Origin: Hymenobacter radiodurans
GTDB taxonomy: Bacteria; Bacteroidota; Bacteroidia; Cytophagales; Hymenobacteraceae
Direction: 5' to 3'
Length of the DNA stretch: 64,000 nt
Assembly: GCF_004355185.1 (NCBI RefSeq)
Contig: NZ_CP037922.1
Span: 868,001-932,000 of the forward strand
Part shown: positions 47,103 through 56,230 of the stretch, in pieces
How the letters are laid out: every line of letters begins with the position of its first letter
Numbering within the stretch: the first letter of the stretch is position 1
Position numbers and translations under genes: made by a program
Notes under the pieces: generated by a model
The model's database searches: none
What the model saw: the letters and a program-made list of their open reading frames with translations, nothing else
Told to the model about the DNA's origin: nothing

Positions 47103-50069
47103 TTATTTAGCCAATTGTTCGTCGAGCTGCCGGAAGGGGTTGAGCTGATCTAACCGCAGTACGAAGCGAATCCGGTCGGTAAAATCCTTGCGGCTGCTGG
47201 GCAAACCGTTCTCGTATTGAGAGCCAGCTACGGGCAAGTAGAACTGGAAAATATTTTTAATAACCGGAACCACCAAGCCAGCATCGTAGAAGAAATTTTG
47301 CCCCCCACGGCTGCTATAAAGCGTGTTGTCTTCTTTAGTAGCACCAAAGTCAGCAAATACGCCCAAGCCTGTCACCGGTAGGTCGGCTTGCAGATTGAGA
47401 GTGCTAAGCCACCGTTGGCTGCCAGCTGGGATAAAACCTTTGAATGCACCGTCGCGGTCGTCAGTTTGATGCGTTTGAGCAGTGAAGGCATCCGAAATCT
47501 GCTGGCGGTCTAAGAAGGCCGTTTGGCGTCGATAGTCGGGGCTGCCACTCAGACCAATGAAGAAGGGTGCCTCATTAGCCTTTTGCAAAAAGCGCCCGCC
47601 AAACAAACGGGCCTGCACGCGTTTCTTCGGCGAATAATATCGGCTGTACGAAGCCGAAGCGCGCAGCAACGTGGCTTGAACTGATGAATTTTCTACGGAC
47701 AAATCAGGAGTAAGTCGGTTCAGCTCCACGCTGGCTGACCAAGTTTGCAGCGCGTCGCCAGCTTGCACTTGGTAGAGCAAGGTCTGAATGCTGCTGGTTA
47801 CATCAAAATCCTCGTTGCGCACGGAAGTGTTAGCAAGTTGAACCGTGTGCTGGGGGGCATTATAGGCCGACTTAGGCAACGTGAGGGTTAGGCTGGGCTC
47901 TACCTTCACATAGCGCTCAAAACGCTGTACTGTAACACCGGTAATAAGCTGACGAGCGGTTTCCTTTGGCAAAATGTTCAGGTTAAGCGTGCCAATGCCG
48001 TTTAGCTCATTGCGGTTGAAGCTGTACATAGGCATAGCCAAGTAGCTCAAGCGTTTGGGAACTAAGGGGCTGCTATAGAAGGCCGCGCCCAGCATAAACT
48101 TATCGGACGTATTGGCTCCCAGCACCGGCGCCCAGTTGATGGCGGCACGATCCCAGCGCTCCACACTTACGAGAGGTCGAAGGCGCAAAGGTTCGAATCG
48201 AGGCAAACTGCCACTTAGGTTAAGCTTATCATCTCGACGGTTAAGCTGGGGTGTAACGTACGCGGGGTCAATGACCACAGAGGCAACGCCCTCGCGCCGA
48301 AAGTCAAGCTGGGTTTCTTCATCTTCCTCACCGTTACCAAATACAGGTGTCCATTGCGTCTCAAGCACCTCGCCCTGGGCATTAAGCGTTGATACTGGCA
48401 CCGCAAACGGAGCAGGCGAGTCATTGCGGACCAATACCTTAACTTGGTCATTCGTCACCTGAATGTCTCCTACAGCGGCATTGTAGCGCGTGGTGTTTTG
48501 AAGCATGTTCTCAAAAAACCAGTCTAGTTGCTGACCGGTGCTTTCCTCAAATGCCGCCTGCATATCGGCCGGAGCAGGGTGCTTGAACTGCCAGCGCTGA
48601 TAGTAGGCGCGCATGGCATCATCAAACTTCTCCTGACCTAAGTAACCAGCCAGATACTTCAGCAAAGAAGCTGTTTTGGAGTAGACGATGATACCATAGT
48701 TGATTTTGCCATACTCCGCCGAGCTAGGCCCACTTACTGCCTGATCGAGGCCCCGGCTGGCAGAGGCCTGATAAGGCACCTGATTCAAAGCCGTTGCATT
48801 CAAGCCTTCCACACCTAAAATAGTAGCGGCTTTGCCCGACTTTAGTACGCTTTCAAACATGCCCGCATTCGGATCGTCGCGCTCGGCCACGCGATTTTCG
48901 ATATAAGAGTTTACGCCCTCATCCAACCATGGGAATGCCCGCTCATTGGAAGCCAGGATACCATAAAACCAATTGTGCCCTACCTCGTGCACAATGGCTG
49001 AAGGCATCGTTACCGTTACCATGGGGTATTCCATACCTGAGCCGGCGCTTAGTGCCCCGTCTACGGCCGTAGCAGCCGTGTATGGATACTCGCCCACCCA
49101 TTGTGAGTAGTAGGTAATGGCGTCATTCACGTCCTGTAGGCCTTTTATCCACTTCTCTACGTCCTTGTTCACGAACATAACCCAAGTGTCTACTTGCTTA
49201 CCCGAAGGCAGCGTAACGGCGCTCTTAAGTACGTTAAAGCGTTTGTCGGCAAACCATGCGAAGTCGTGCACCCGATCCTGCACGTAGCGCAGGGTTTTTG
49301 TCTCGGAAGCAGAACTTGGGAAGGTGAGGTCTTTGCCATAGTCTTCCGGTTTTTTGGACGCTGCGGTGGTAGCTAATTGCGTTAAGCGTGCCTGTTCTTC
49401 GGCGTTTTGCAGTACGCCGGTAGCGCCTACCGTGTAGTTGGAAGGTAGCGTAATACGCACATCAAACGAGCCAAATTCGGAGTAGAACTCGCCTTGGTCC
49501 AAATAAGGCATCGGATGCCAGCCTTGGCTGTCATAAACGGCTGGCTTTGGATACCACTGCGTAATCTGATACGACTGGTCTACGTGCCCGAAGCGCGAAA
49601 ACGACGCCGGAATCTTTACCCGAAAAGGCGTCGTGATCGTAATTTTGCCCCCCGGAGCCAAAGGTTGGGGCAACGCTAGTTTCGCCATGTCGGCATGTTC
49701 CGGGTCGAAGGTAAGCGCAGCAGGCTGGCCATTTACCTTGAAATCAAGCTGGTCGATGAAGCCGCGCTGGTCTTGGGGGGCAAATTGGAACTTGCGGCTA
49801 CCATTACGCAATTGCTGTTTCGCAAAAGCCGTGGTGTTGTCACGGTACGCGTTGGGCCAGAGATGAAACCAGATGAAGGTAAGTTGGTCGGGCGAGTTGT
49901 TAGTGTATTGAATTTCCTCTTGGGCCGTGAGCGTGTGCTGGCGGTCATCCAGGGTGACATCAATAGAATAATTAACTTCTTGCTGCCAATAACTGCCAGG
50001 TGAAGTGCTCTGCGCCGATAGCGCCAGAGGAAGAAAAGCAAGCCAGCAACTGGCTAATAACTTTTTCAT
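47103..50069 (-). CDS. M1 family aminopeptidase-like zinc metallopeptidase, secreted
   Basis: About 988 aa from ATG 50069 (MKKLLASCWLAFLPLALSAQ, signal peptide). N-terminal M1 saddle domain (LTFIWFHLWPNAY), then HEVGHNWFYGILASNERAFPWLDEG, i.e. HExxH with the third ligand Glu 18 residues on; GAME-like motif SAGSGMEYPM. The C-terminal ~400 residues are beta-rich with aromatic strands ending in a possible outer membrane barrel or surface domain. Exported, peptide-degrading. Four motif copies (47301, 47852, 49648, 49775) are read in two frames. It follows the start of the pyrophosphatase-like gene by 9 nt, so they are one operon. Confidence 0.88.
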   Translation of the reverse strand: MKKLLASCWLAFLPLALSAQSTSPGSYWQQEVNYSIDVTLDDRQHTLTAQEEIQYTNNSPDQLTFIWFHLWPNAYRDNTTAFAKQQLRNGSRKFQFAPQDQRGFIDQLDFKVNGQPAALTFDPEHADMAKLALPQPLAPGGKITITTPFRVKIPASFSRFGHVDQSYQITQWYPKPAVYDSQGWHPMPYLDQGEFYSEFGSFDVRITLPSNYTVGATGVLQNAEEQARLTQLATTAASKKPEDYGKDLTFPSSASETKTLRYVQDRVHDFAWFADKRFNVLKSAVTLPSGKQVDTWVMFVNKDVEKWIKGLQDVNDAITYYSQWVGEYPYTAATAVDGALSAGSGMEYPMVTVTMPSAIVHEVGHNWFYGILASNERAFPWLDEGVNSYIENRVAERDDPNAGMFESVLKSGKAATILGVEGLNATALNQVPYQASASRGLDQAVSGPSSAEYGKINYGIIVYSKTASLLKYLAGYLGQEKFDDAMRAYYQRWQFKHPAPADMQAAFEESTGQQLDWFFENMLQNTTRYNAAVGDIQVTNDQVKVLVRNDSPAPFAVPVSTLNAQGEVLETQWTPVFGNGEEDEETQLDFRREGVASVVIDPAYVTPQLNRRDDKLNLSGSLPRFEPLRLRPLVSVERWDRAAINWAPVLGANTSDKFMLGAAFYSSPLVPKRLSYLAMPMYSFNRNELNGIGTLNLNILPKETARQLITGVTVQRFERYVKVEPSLTLTLPKSAYNAPQHTVQLANTSVRNEDFDVTSSIQTLLYQVQAGDALQTWSASVELNRLTPDLSVENSSVQATLLRASASYSRYYSPKKRVQARLFGGRFLQKANEAPFFIGLSGSPDYRRQTAFLDRQQISDAFTAQTHQTDDRDGAFKGFIPAGSQRWLSTLNLQADLPVTGLGVFADFGATKEDNTLYSSRGGQNFFYDAGLVVPVIKNIFQFYLPVAGSQYENGLPSSRKDFTDRIRFVLRLDQLNPFRQLDEQLAK
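49772..49787 (-). repeat. Motif copy in M1 peptidase coding sequence
   Basis: CTTGGGGGGCAAATTG on the plus strand encodes Q-F-A-P-Q. A neighbouring copy at 49642-49655 has the opposite orientation and encodes P-G-G-K-I. Confidence 0.6.
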
Positions 50070-50217
50070 GTGGGGAGGAAAATATAACGAGCGAATAAAT
50101 GCGGGACGAAAGTACGCGGTCGGCCTCATAATGTCGTGTCACAACCTTTGTAGCGGTCGGCCCGTTTTCTCAAACTCAGTTCCACCGTCCGCCCCTGCGG
50201 ACTAACACCCCCAACCT

Positions 50218-50637
50218 ATGTCTTTCAATAAAATCCCCAAAGACGATACCCAGCACCAAAACCACTTGGATGGTGCTATCAATAACCTGAACAACGACTT
50301 GCAGGAAGAAGCTTCCAAAGCCGGCTTCGACAATGTGCTCCAACGCTGGATTGAAGACATAAAAGACGTAAACAACCCAGAACTACATCAAATTGTAGTT
50401 GATTTGCAGGCGTTAAAGGCTCATTTCAACGGCGGCACAATTGATCATAAGCTTGTTGGTCAGCTAATGGGACGCCTGGGTGATAATACCCTGAAAGCAG
50501 CCATTTTTGCTGAAAACCCAAACACTGCCCAGCGGGTAACCAACTTGGGTGAAGCGTTGCTGAAGGCTGCTAAGCAAGTGCAAAACCCCAACGTCAATTC
50601 AACTCCCGAGCAGGATTTGAAAAATTCGAACGGCTAA
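50218..50637 (+). CDS. Small cytosolic protein of unknown function
   Basis: 139 aa, no signal peptide, mostly helical (HLDGAINNLNNDLQEEASKAGFD, WIEDIKDVNNPELHQIVVDL, LGEALLKAAKQVQN). No family recognised; the acidic, Asn-rich composition recalls small stress-type proteins. Divergent from the M1 peptidase; ends in a terminator shared with rplS. Confidence 0.65.
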   Translation: MSFNKIPKDDTQHQNHLDGAINNLNNDLQEEASKAGFDNVLQRWIEDIKDVNNPELHQIVVDLQALKAHFNGGTIDHKLVGQLMGRLGDNTLKAAIFAENPNTAQRVTNLGEALLKAAKQVQNPNVNSTPEQDLKNSNG

Positions 50638-50667
50638 TAGCTGCTTAATCGAATTTGTATAAACGCC

Positions 50668-50703
50668 AAAAAGCCGGCTCCTTGATAGGAGCCGGCTTTT
50701 TGT
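50668..50703. terminator. Bidirectional terminator (small protein / rplS)
   Basis: AAAAAGCCGGCTCC and GGAGCCGGCTTTTT arms between convergent genes ending at 50637 and 50723. Confidence 0.92.
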
Positions 50704-50722
50704 ATGCTTAGGCAGGCGTGGC

Positions 50723-51079
50723 TTAGCCGCGCTTCTCTTTGATCTTGGCTGCTTTGCCCGATAGGCCACGCAGATAAAACAGACGAGCACGACGCACTTT
50801 ACCGCGACGAACTAGCTCAATCTTGTCGATGTTGGGCGACAGAAGCGGGAAAATACGCTCCGTGCCAATTTGGTTCGAAATCTTACGAACTGTGAAAGTT
50901 TCGCCGTTGGAGTTTGGATTCTTGCGCTGGATAACAACGCCCTGGAACTGCTGAACACGCTCTTTGTTGCCCTCGCGAATCTTCACGTGAACATTAACGG
51001 TGTCGCCGGCGGCGAAAGCGGGGAAGCTGGCGCGGCGCTCCTGGGATTCCTGCTGGATAAAATCGAGTAGTACGCTCAT
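50723..51079 (-). CDS. rplS: 50S ribosomal protein L19
   Basis: 118 aa, full length. [25 protein letters not shown] and the C-terminal [26 protein letters not shown] are diagnostic. At the interface of the ribosomal subunits. Last of rpsP-rimM-trmD-rplS, but 154 bp after trmD and with its own promoter. Confidence 0.98.
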   Translation of the reverse strand: MSVLLDFIQQESQERRASFPAFAAGDTVNVHVKIREGNKERVQQFQGVVIQRKNPNSNGETFTVRKISNQIGTERIFPLLSPNIDKIELVRRGKVRRARLFYLRGLSGKAAKIKEKRG

Positions 51080-51141
51080 GGCTGGGAAAAACTAAAAATA
51101 GGACGGCGCCGCCGTCCGAGTGGTTTCGGGTAAAAGAGGCG

Positions 51142-51173
51142 CAAATATAGCGCTCTGTTTTGAGGAAGGCAAA
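51142..51173 (-). promoter_or_regulatory. rplS promoter (Bacteroidota type)
   Basis: On the minus strand: TTTG (51173-51170), 20-nt spacer, TATATTTG (51149-51142). This matches TTTG-N19-21-TAnnTTTG closely. The start site would be ~57 nt before the rplS start codon at 51079. It is the best promoter match in the window. Confidence 0.7.
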
Positions 51174-51232
51174 CTTATTACGCAGTTAAATGCTGAAAGG
51201 GCCAAATGACTGCATACATGATGGTTGACCGC

Positions 51233-51910
51233 TTACTCGTCCAGTAAATCTGGGCGTCTTTGGCGCGTCCTTTCTAGGGCTTGCTCGTGTCGCCAGATCT
51301 CAATTTGCGGAGTATTGCCAGAAAGCAGAATGTCAGGCACAGTCTGCCCACGCCACTCTGCCGGGCGTGTATACACAGGCGGGGCCAGCAGATTATCCTG
51401 AAAGGAATCGCTTAAGGCGGACTCTTCATTGCCAAGTACGCCAGGCAAAAGCCGCACGATTGCATCGGTGAGAATGGCGGCCCCAAGCTCGCCACCACTG
51501 AGCACGTAGTCGCCTACGCTGATTTCGTGCGTGATATAGGCTTTACGAATGCGCTCGTCAATGCCTTTATAGTGCCCGCAAAGAATGATCAAGTTCTCAG
51601 TCAGTGACAGGCGGTTTACAAGCGGTTGCCGAAGCGTCTCACCGTCTGGAGTCATATAAATGACAGCATCGTAGCGACGCTCAGCTAAGAGCCCGTCTAG
51701 GCAAGCCGCAATAGGCTCTACGCGCAACACCATACCTGCACCACCGCCAAATACATAATCATCGATTTGTCCGTGCTTATTAATAGCAAAGCGGCGCAAA
51801 TCGTGAACGTGGATTTCAGCTAAGCCTTTATCCTGGGCCCGCTTCACGATAGAATGAGCAAAGGGACTAACCAATAAATCGGGCTGACAGGTTATAATAT
51901 CGAGGCGCAT
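51233..51910 (-). CDS. trmD: tRNA (guanine-N1-)-methyltransferase
   Basis: 225 aa. SPOUT knot motifs: [23 protein letters not shown], and [19 protein letters not shown]. It methylates G37 of tRNAs with a G36, preventing frameshifts. Follows rimM by 74 nt. Confidence 0.98.
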   Translation of the reverse strand: MRLDIITCQPDLLVSPFAHSIVKRAQDKGLAEIHVHDLRRFAINKHGQIDDYVFGGGAGMVLRVEPIAACLDGLLAERRYDAVIYMTPDGETLRQPLVNRLSLTENLIILCGHYKGIDERIRKAYITHEISVGDYVLSGGELGAAILTDAIVRLLPGVLGNEESALSDSFQDNLLAPPVYTRPAEWRGQTVPDILLSGNTPQIEIWRHEQALERTRQRRPDLLDE

Positions 51911-51967
51911 GGTAGCACCGCCATTGGCAGTGAAGCTAGATTCTTAAAATAAATCGGTAATTGAGCG

Positions 51968-51983
51968 CTGGGGGGCTTTTTTA
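51968..51983 (+). repeat. Orphan GGGGGGCTTTTTT motif between rimM and trmD
   Basis: CTGGGGGGCTTTTTTAG lies just past the rimM stop. The T-run is on the strand opposite the genes, so it is not their terminator. Confidence 0.6.
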
Positions 51984-51984
51984 G

Positions 51985-52566
51985 CTATGGTTCGATGAAT
52001 TCATCGGGCTCGTCACGCTCCCGAGAAGAGGGCTTAAGGTAAACATCCAACAAGCCCTCGGGCAGGCTAACGTGTAGCTTACGTTCAGCCTCATCAGCGT
52101 GTAAAACCAATTCATCTACCACCGGAATCAACACTTCCTGCCCTTGATAGCGCATGCCCATTAGGTCTTGCTGGGGCATCTCATAGAACGTCTCCACAAT
52201 GCCTAGCTCACCCAATGTTTCATCGACAACAGTGTAGCCGATAACATCGTGGAAGTAGAACTGGTCATCCTCAAGCTCCGGCAATTCATCGAGTGCCTTA
52301 TAGAGCTTGGCATTTCGCAAAGGCTCGGCCGCTTCTATTGTGTCGATGCCTTTAAGCTTTAGCAAAATGCGGTCAGACGCTTGCGGTTGTACACGCTCCA
52401 CGGTGTAAGCAGTTAGTTTGCCTGGCGTGGGGGGCAATTCCAGCCACACCGACTTCATTTTACGGTAGGCCTCCACATCATCTACATCCAGGAAAGCAAC
52501 AACGAAACCTTTGAGGCCGTGTGTCTTCCCAATGCCTCCGAGCTGATAGCATTCGTCAATAGTCAT
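51985..52566 (-). CDS. rimM: Ribosome maturation factor RimM
   Basis: 193 aa. N-terminal RimM domain (LGGIGKTHGLKGFVVAFLD) and C-terminal PRC barrel (FYHDVIGYTVVDE-like FYFHDVIGYTVVDETLGELG, QEVLIPVVDELV). It helps assemble the 30S head with S19. A GGGGGGCAATTCC motif encodes E-L-P-P-T. Confidence 0.96.
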   Translation of the reverse strand: MTIDECYQLGGIGKTHGLKGFVVAFLDVDDVEAYRKMKSVWLELPPTPGKLTAYTVERVQPQASDRILLKLKGIDTIEAAEPLRNAKLYKALDELPELEDDQFYFHDVIGYTVVDETLGELGIVETFYEMPQQDLMGMRYQGQEVLIPVVDELVLHADEAERKLHVSLPEGLLDVYLKPSSRERDEPDEFIEP

Positions 52567-52629
52567 AGGACAAGAATTCTAGTGAGTGACAGGAAAGAAG
52601 GTAACAAAGTCAGCTTTGGTAGTAAAAAG

Positions 52630-52691
52630 TTGAGAGTTTAGAAGAGGCTGCCGCGACGCAGGCCGCAAGACAACAACTTCTAAACTCTCAA
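52630..52691. repeat. Perfect inverted repeat between rpsP and rimM
   Basis: TTGAGAGTTTAGAAG (52630-52644) and CTTCTAAACTCTCAA (52677-52691) are exact 15-bp complements; variant copies of the same word follow at 52690-52710 (TTTAAACTCCTAAACT). It forms a hairpin in the mRNA between rpsP and rimM. Confidence 0.75.
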
Positions 52692-52714
52692 ACGTTTAAA
52701 CTCCTAAACTAAGC

Positions 52715-53257
52715 TTAGGCGCCAGCTTCCTCAGTGGTTTCAGCCGGAGCAGCAGCTTCGGTCGTTTCGCCTTCGGTTTCAGCAACAGGCTCAGCAGCAG
52801 GAGTCTGCTTCTTGCGAATTGCTTCAGCACGGGCTTCCTTAACCTTGGTTTCGGCGGCAAGCTGCTGCTTGCGCGTTTCTTCCTTGGCAGTGCCTAGGCT
52901 GGTACGCTTGCCTTCGATCTTCGCATCTTTCTGCTCTTTCCAAGCAGTGAAACGCTCGTCAGCTACGTCCTGAGCGATGGCACCTTTGATAACACCCAAT
53001 TGTAGGTGCTTGCGGTACAATACGCCACGGTAAGAGAGCATAGCACGAACCGTATCGGTAGGCTGGGCACCCTTCATGATCCAGTCGAAAGCTTTGTCGC
53101 CGTCGAAGTTGATCGTAGCAGGGTTAGTATTAGGGTTGTAGGTACCGATTTTCTCGATGAAACGGCCATCGCGGGGAGCGCGGGCGTCGGCTACTACGAT
53201 GTCAAATTGCGCGGCTTTTTTACGGCCACGGCGGGCGAGGCGGATTTTAACTGCCAT
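52715..53257 (-). CDS. rpsP: 30S ribosomal protein S16
   Basis: 180 aa. The first ~85 residues are canonical S16 ([36 protein letters not shown]); the rest is an Ala/Glu/Lys/Thr-rich extension, long but common in Bacteroidota. First gene of rpsP-rimM-trmD-rplS. Confidence 0.98.
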   Translation of the reverse strand: MAVKIRLARRGRKKAAQFDIVVADARAPRDGRFIEKIGTYNPNTNPATINFDGDKAFDWIMKGAQPTDTVRAMLSYRGVLYRKHLQLGVIKGAIAQDVADERFTAWKEQKDAKIEGKRTSLGTAKEETRKQQLAAETKVKEARAEAIRKKQTPAAEPVAETEGETTEAAAPAETTEEAGA

Positions 53258-53309
53258 AAACCTAGTTGGTTAAGCGACGGAACCCGTCCGTCTGGTTGAA
53301 AGTGAGGCG

Positions 53310-53317
53310 CAAAGGTA
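53310..53317 (-). promoter_or_regulatory. Possible -7 element for rpsP
   Basis: TACCTTTG on the minus strand, 53 nt before the rpsP start, inside a GCGCAAAGGTA context very like that before rplS (GCGCAAATATA). The -33 region is weak. Confidence 0.5.
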
Positions 53318-53392
53318 CACACATCTTCGCAACATTGAAAACCTTTCAGCAGATTCGGCCTGTGTACCTATTGTCACCCCTGTGAGGAGGTA

Positions 53393-53430
53393 AAAGAAAA
53401 GGCTGCCTCGTTTCCGAAACAGCCTTTCTA
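53393..53430 (-). terminator. Terminator of the acyl-CoA desaturase gene
   Basis: On the minus strand AGAAAGGCTG...CAGCC with GTTTC/GAAAC inner pairs, followed by TTTTCTTTT. It lies past the desaturase stop at 53445. Confidence 0.75.
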
Positions 53431-53444
53431 GTAGTTGGGATAAC

Positions 53445-54200
53445 TTAAGCAGCAACCCGCACTGGTACTTGTTGCTTGCGCTTGATCTTAATGACGCCCA
53501 TCTTATCCATGCCCCAAATGAACACATAAGTAGGATCAAACTCCCACCACTTCACACCAAAATTAACGCGCAATGGGAGCTTGTGGTGGTTGTTCTGAAA
53601 CAGTTCGCCGAAAGCCAAGAAGTCTAAGGCTAGTGTATTCCTCGACTTGTCATGGTTGTCAAAGTTCTGGTAGCCGTACTTGTGGCCACCCCAGTTCACA
53701 ATAGCGCCGTGCAACGGACCCATCAAAAAGTGAACAGGCAGCAATAGATACATCCACCAAGCGGTAGCAAAGTTGATGTAGAAGAGCACGTAAGCCGTGC
53801 CCCACGCCAAGCGCGAATACCACTGGCTACCAAAGTTCTCAACGGCTTCCCATACTGGATAATCGCCTTCAAAGCGCTCAGGAGCTTCCACGTTGTGCTT
53901 AAGTAAGTCAGTGTAGATGACCTTCGTCTTCCACATCATCGCAAATGGATTGGATGAGAAGTGGGGAGAGTGTGGATCCATCTCCGTGTCAGAGTATGCG
54001 TGGTGCATACGGTGCAGGATGGCGTAAGCCCGCGGCGACAGGAACGAGGAACCCTGACAAGCGTACGTGAAGAGGTAAAAGAACTTCTCCCAGAACTTGT
54101 TCATTGTGAACATCTTATGCGCCGCATACCGGTGCAAATAAAATGTCTGCGTGAACAGCGAAAGGTAGTAGTGAGCAACGAAGAAAATAAGTATGGGCAT
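53445..54200 (-). CDS. Acyl-CoA/fatty acid desaturase (delta-9 type)
   Basis: 251 aa. Histidine boxes in order: HRYAAH (~23-28), HRMHH (~63-67), and QNNHHKLP with HNNHH-type spacing (~205); four membrane helices. This is the SCD/Ole1-type front-of-membrane desaturase. It probably introduces a double bond into membrane acyl chains. Expression is often cold-induced (family knowledge). Distinct from the 5928 desaturase. Confidence 0.92.
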   Translation of the reverse strand: MPILIFFVAHYYLSLFTQTFYLHRYAAHKMFTMNKFWEKFFYLFTYACQGSSFLSPRAYAILHRMHHAYSDTEMDPHSPHFSSNPFAMMWKTKVIYTDLLKHNVEAPERFEGDYPVWEAVENFGSQWYSRLAWGTAYVLFYINFATAWWMYLLLPVHFLMGPLHGAIVNWGGHKYGYQNFDNHDKSRNTLALDFLAFGELFQNNHHKLPLRVNFGVKWWEFDPTYVFIWGMDKMGVIKIKRKQQVPVRVAA

Positions 54201-54530
54201 AATGCAGGGTGTTGAAATATCAGAGGAAGCAGAACCGGGGCGTTGTTCGCAAAAGACTACGCAGTCGACTTTAGTTCAGATTTCGAGTACAAACCTACAG
54301 CCAGAGCTCCGCAGGGTCAATAAATAGGCTAAAAAGGCCAAAATCTTGTTCAGATGCTATTTTAAGCCCACTCAAAAGGAACAACGAGTCAGTAATTGCA
54401 ACTAAGGTTTAGCGTTGTTGTAAGAGTCTCTCTAAGCAGCTTCGATGATCATGTAGCCACGCTTTTAGAGAAATTTACTTCTAAACCTGTGGACGAAGTA
54501 AAGGTTGGAAAAAGCTGATAGTCCTGGCTT
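54201..54530. other. Gene-free interval
   Basis: 330 bp between desaturase start and RluA stop. Slightly AT-rich. I see no ORF, hairpin or clear promoter; it should hold the desaturase promoter. Confidence 0.5.
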
Positions 54531-55238
54531 TTAATAATAGGCGCAGGCGGCTTCCCAATGTGCAATAGAAGGTAGGGGAGCCTCAAAGGTCATCAACTCT
54601 TTACTAACGGGGTGGGCCAGCTCAAGCCTACGAGCATGCAGAGCAATGCTTACATCGGGTAAGGGTGCCAAAAATCCATATTTCACATCGCCTACAATGG
54701 GCGTACCCAAGCCGGTAGCGAGCTGCACCCGAATTTGGTGTGGGCGACCTGTAATAGGGTTTACCTGAACCAGATAGCGTGAGCCAGCTTGCCCTAGTAC
54801 TTCATAATCCAGTTCAGAACGCTGGCCCTGCGGGTGAGCGGTAGAATACGCTTTGGTAACGTTGCGAATTGGGTCTTTAACGAGCCAGTGCACTAAGTGC
54901 CCGCTGGTGGGCTCAGGACGCTTGCCTACCAGCGCCCAATACGTTTTGTGCACCGTGTTATCCCGAAACATCTCATTGAGGCGGCTCAGGGCTTTCGAGG
55001 TTTTGGCAAGCGCTACTACGCCACTTACGGGTCTGTCTAGTCGGTGCGCTACGCCTACAAAGGCTGCTCCTGGTTTTTTGTATTTGAACCGCAGATACTC
55101 AGCAGCCTTTACTGATAACGGTTCGTCGCCGGTTGAGTCGCCCTGTACGAGCAAGCCAGCCGGTTTATTTATGATAAGCAGATGATTGTCTTCGAACAGA
55201 ATCTCCTTCTGTTCCGACCATAGATTCGGACGAGTCAC
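54531..55238 (-). CDS. RluA family pseudouridine synthase
   Basis: 235 aa, lacking an S4 domain. HRLDRPVSGVVALAKT carries the catalytic Asp (~residue 68), LLVQGDSTGDEP and GRPHQIRVQLA are conserved. It converts uridines in rRNA or tRNA; the exact target (RluA, RluC or RluD type) is not decidable here. Confidence 0.92.
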   Translation of the reverse strand: MTRPNLWSEQKEILFEDNHLLIINKPAGLLVQGDSTGDEPLSVKAAEYLRFKYKKPGAAFVGVAHRLDRPVSGVVALAKTSKALSRLNEMFRDNTVHKTYWALVGKRPEPTSGHLVHWLVKDPIRNVTKAYSTAHPQGQRSELDYEVLGQAGSRYLVQVNPITGRPHQIRVQLATGLGTPIVGDVKYGFLAPLPDVSIALHARRLELAHPVSKELMTFEAPLPSIAHWEAACAYY

Positions 55239-55276
55239 GCGGAATTAATTGACGGCTAATAATAATAACCTATTGA

Positions 55277-55290
55277 AAAAAGCCCCCCAA
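55277..55290 (+). repeat. Orphan AAAAAAGCCCCCCAA motif
   Basis: Between RluA start (55238) and panB stop (55335). On the minus strand it reads GGGGGGCTTTTTT after panB, but no paired stem is visible. Confidence 0.55.
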
Positions 55291-55334
55291 GCACCCGTAG
55301 CGAGGCGTGGATGCAAAAGGCGTATTTGTAGGAT

Positions 55335-56150
55335 CTAGTAGGCCTCTTCGGCCGAAGGGAAATCACGTGTTTTTACATCCTGAATGTAGCGCTCCACGGC
55401 ATCGTGCATTACATCACCAATCTCAGCATAGCGGCGCAGAAAACGAGGCTTGAATTCTTTGGTAATGCCCAGCATATCATGAACCACTAACACCTGCCCG
55501 TCAACATCGGGGCCGGCGCCGATACCGATAACTGGAATAGTGAGCTTTTCAGCAACTTGTTTAGCCAAAGCCGAGGGAATTTTCTCCAGCACTAAGGCAA
55601 AGCATCCGAGTTCTTGTAGCAGTTGTGCGTCTTCAAGCAATTTTTGGGCCTCAGATTCTTCTTTGGCCCGCACCGTATAGGTGCCGAATTTGTAAATGCT
55701 TTGAGGAGTGAGGCCCAAATGGCCCATGACGGGAATACCAGCCGTCAGAATGCGCGTGATGGATTCCCGGATTTCGGCGCCGCCTTCCAGCTTTACGCCG
55801 TGTCCGCCCGATTCTTTCATAATGCGAATAGCCGAGCGCAACGCCTCCGACGAATTACCTTGGTACGAGCCAAAAGGCATGTCAACCACCACAAACGCTC
55901 GCTTCACGGCCCGTACTACGGAGGAGGCGTGGTAAATCATCTGGTCGAGGGTGATGGGTAGAGTCGTCTCGTGGCCGGCCATTACGTTGGAGGCCGAGTC
56001 GCCTACGAGCAGCACGTCAATACCGGCACCATCGAGCAGGGTAGCCATCGAAAAGTCGTAGGCTGTGAGCATGGCAATCTTTTCCCCCCGCCGCTTCATC
56101 GCTAGCAGTTGATGGGTGGTCACGAGCTTAACTTCTTTGTGCTGAGACAT
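55335..56150 (-). CDS. panB: 3-methyl-2-oxobutanoate hydroxymethyltransferase
   Basis: 271 aa. TIM-barrel residues: [25 protein letters not shown] (Mg-binding Asp), [26 protein letters not shown], and [15 protein letters not shown]. It makes ketopantoate for pantothenate and CoA. Monocistronic here. Confidence 0.97.
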   Translation of the reverse strand: MSQHKEVKLVTTHQLLAMKRRGEKIAMLTAYDFSMATLLDGAGIDVLLVGDSASNVMAGHETTLPITLDQMIYHASSVVRAVKRAFVVVDMPFGSYQGNSSEALRSAIRIMKESGGHGVKLEGGAEIRESITRILTAGIPVMGHLGLTPQSIYKFGTYTVRAKEESEAQKLLEDAQLLQELGCFALVLEKIPSALAKQVAEKLTIPVIGIGAGPDVDGQVLVVHDMLGITKEFKPRFLRRYAEIGDVMHDAVERYIQDVKTRDFPSAEEAY

Positions 56151-56214
56151 AGGGAGCGGAGAAAGTGAGGTATGAAGGTGGGACCCGGATGGGCGGATTG
56201 TTCGACTGAGCCTG

Positions 56215-56228
56215 AATTTGCCCCCCAG
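56215..56228 (+). repeat. GCCCCCC motif copy at the lptD end
   Basis: AATTTGCCCCCCAG, 3 nt beyond the lptD stop at 56231 and upstream of panB. No hairpin partner. Confidence 0.6.
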
Positions 56229-56230
56229 CC

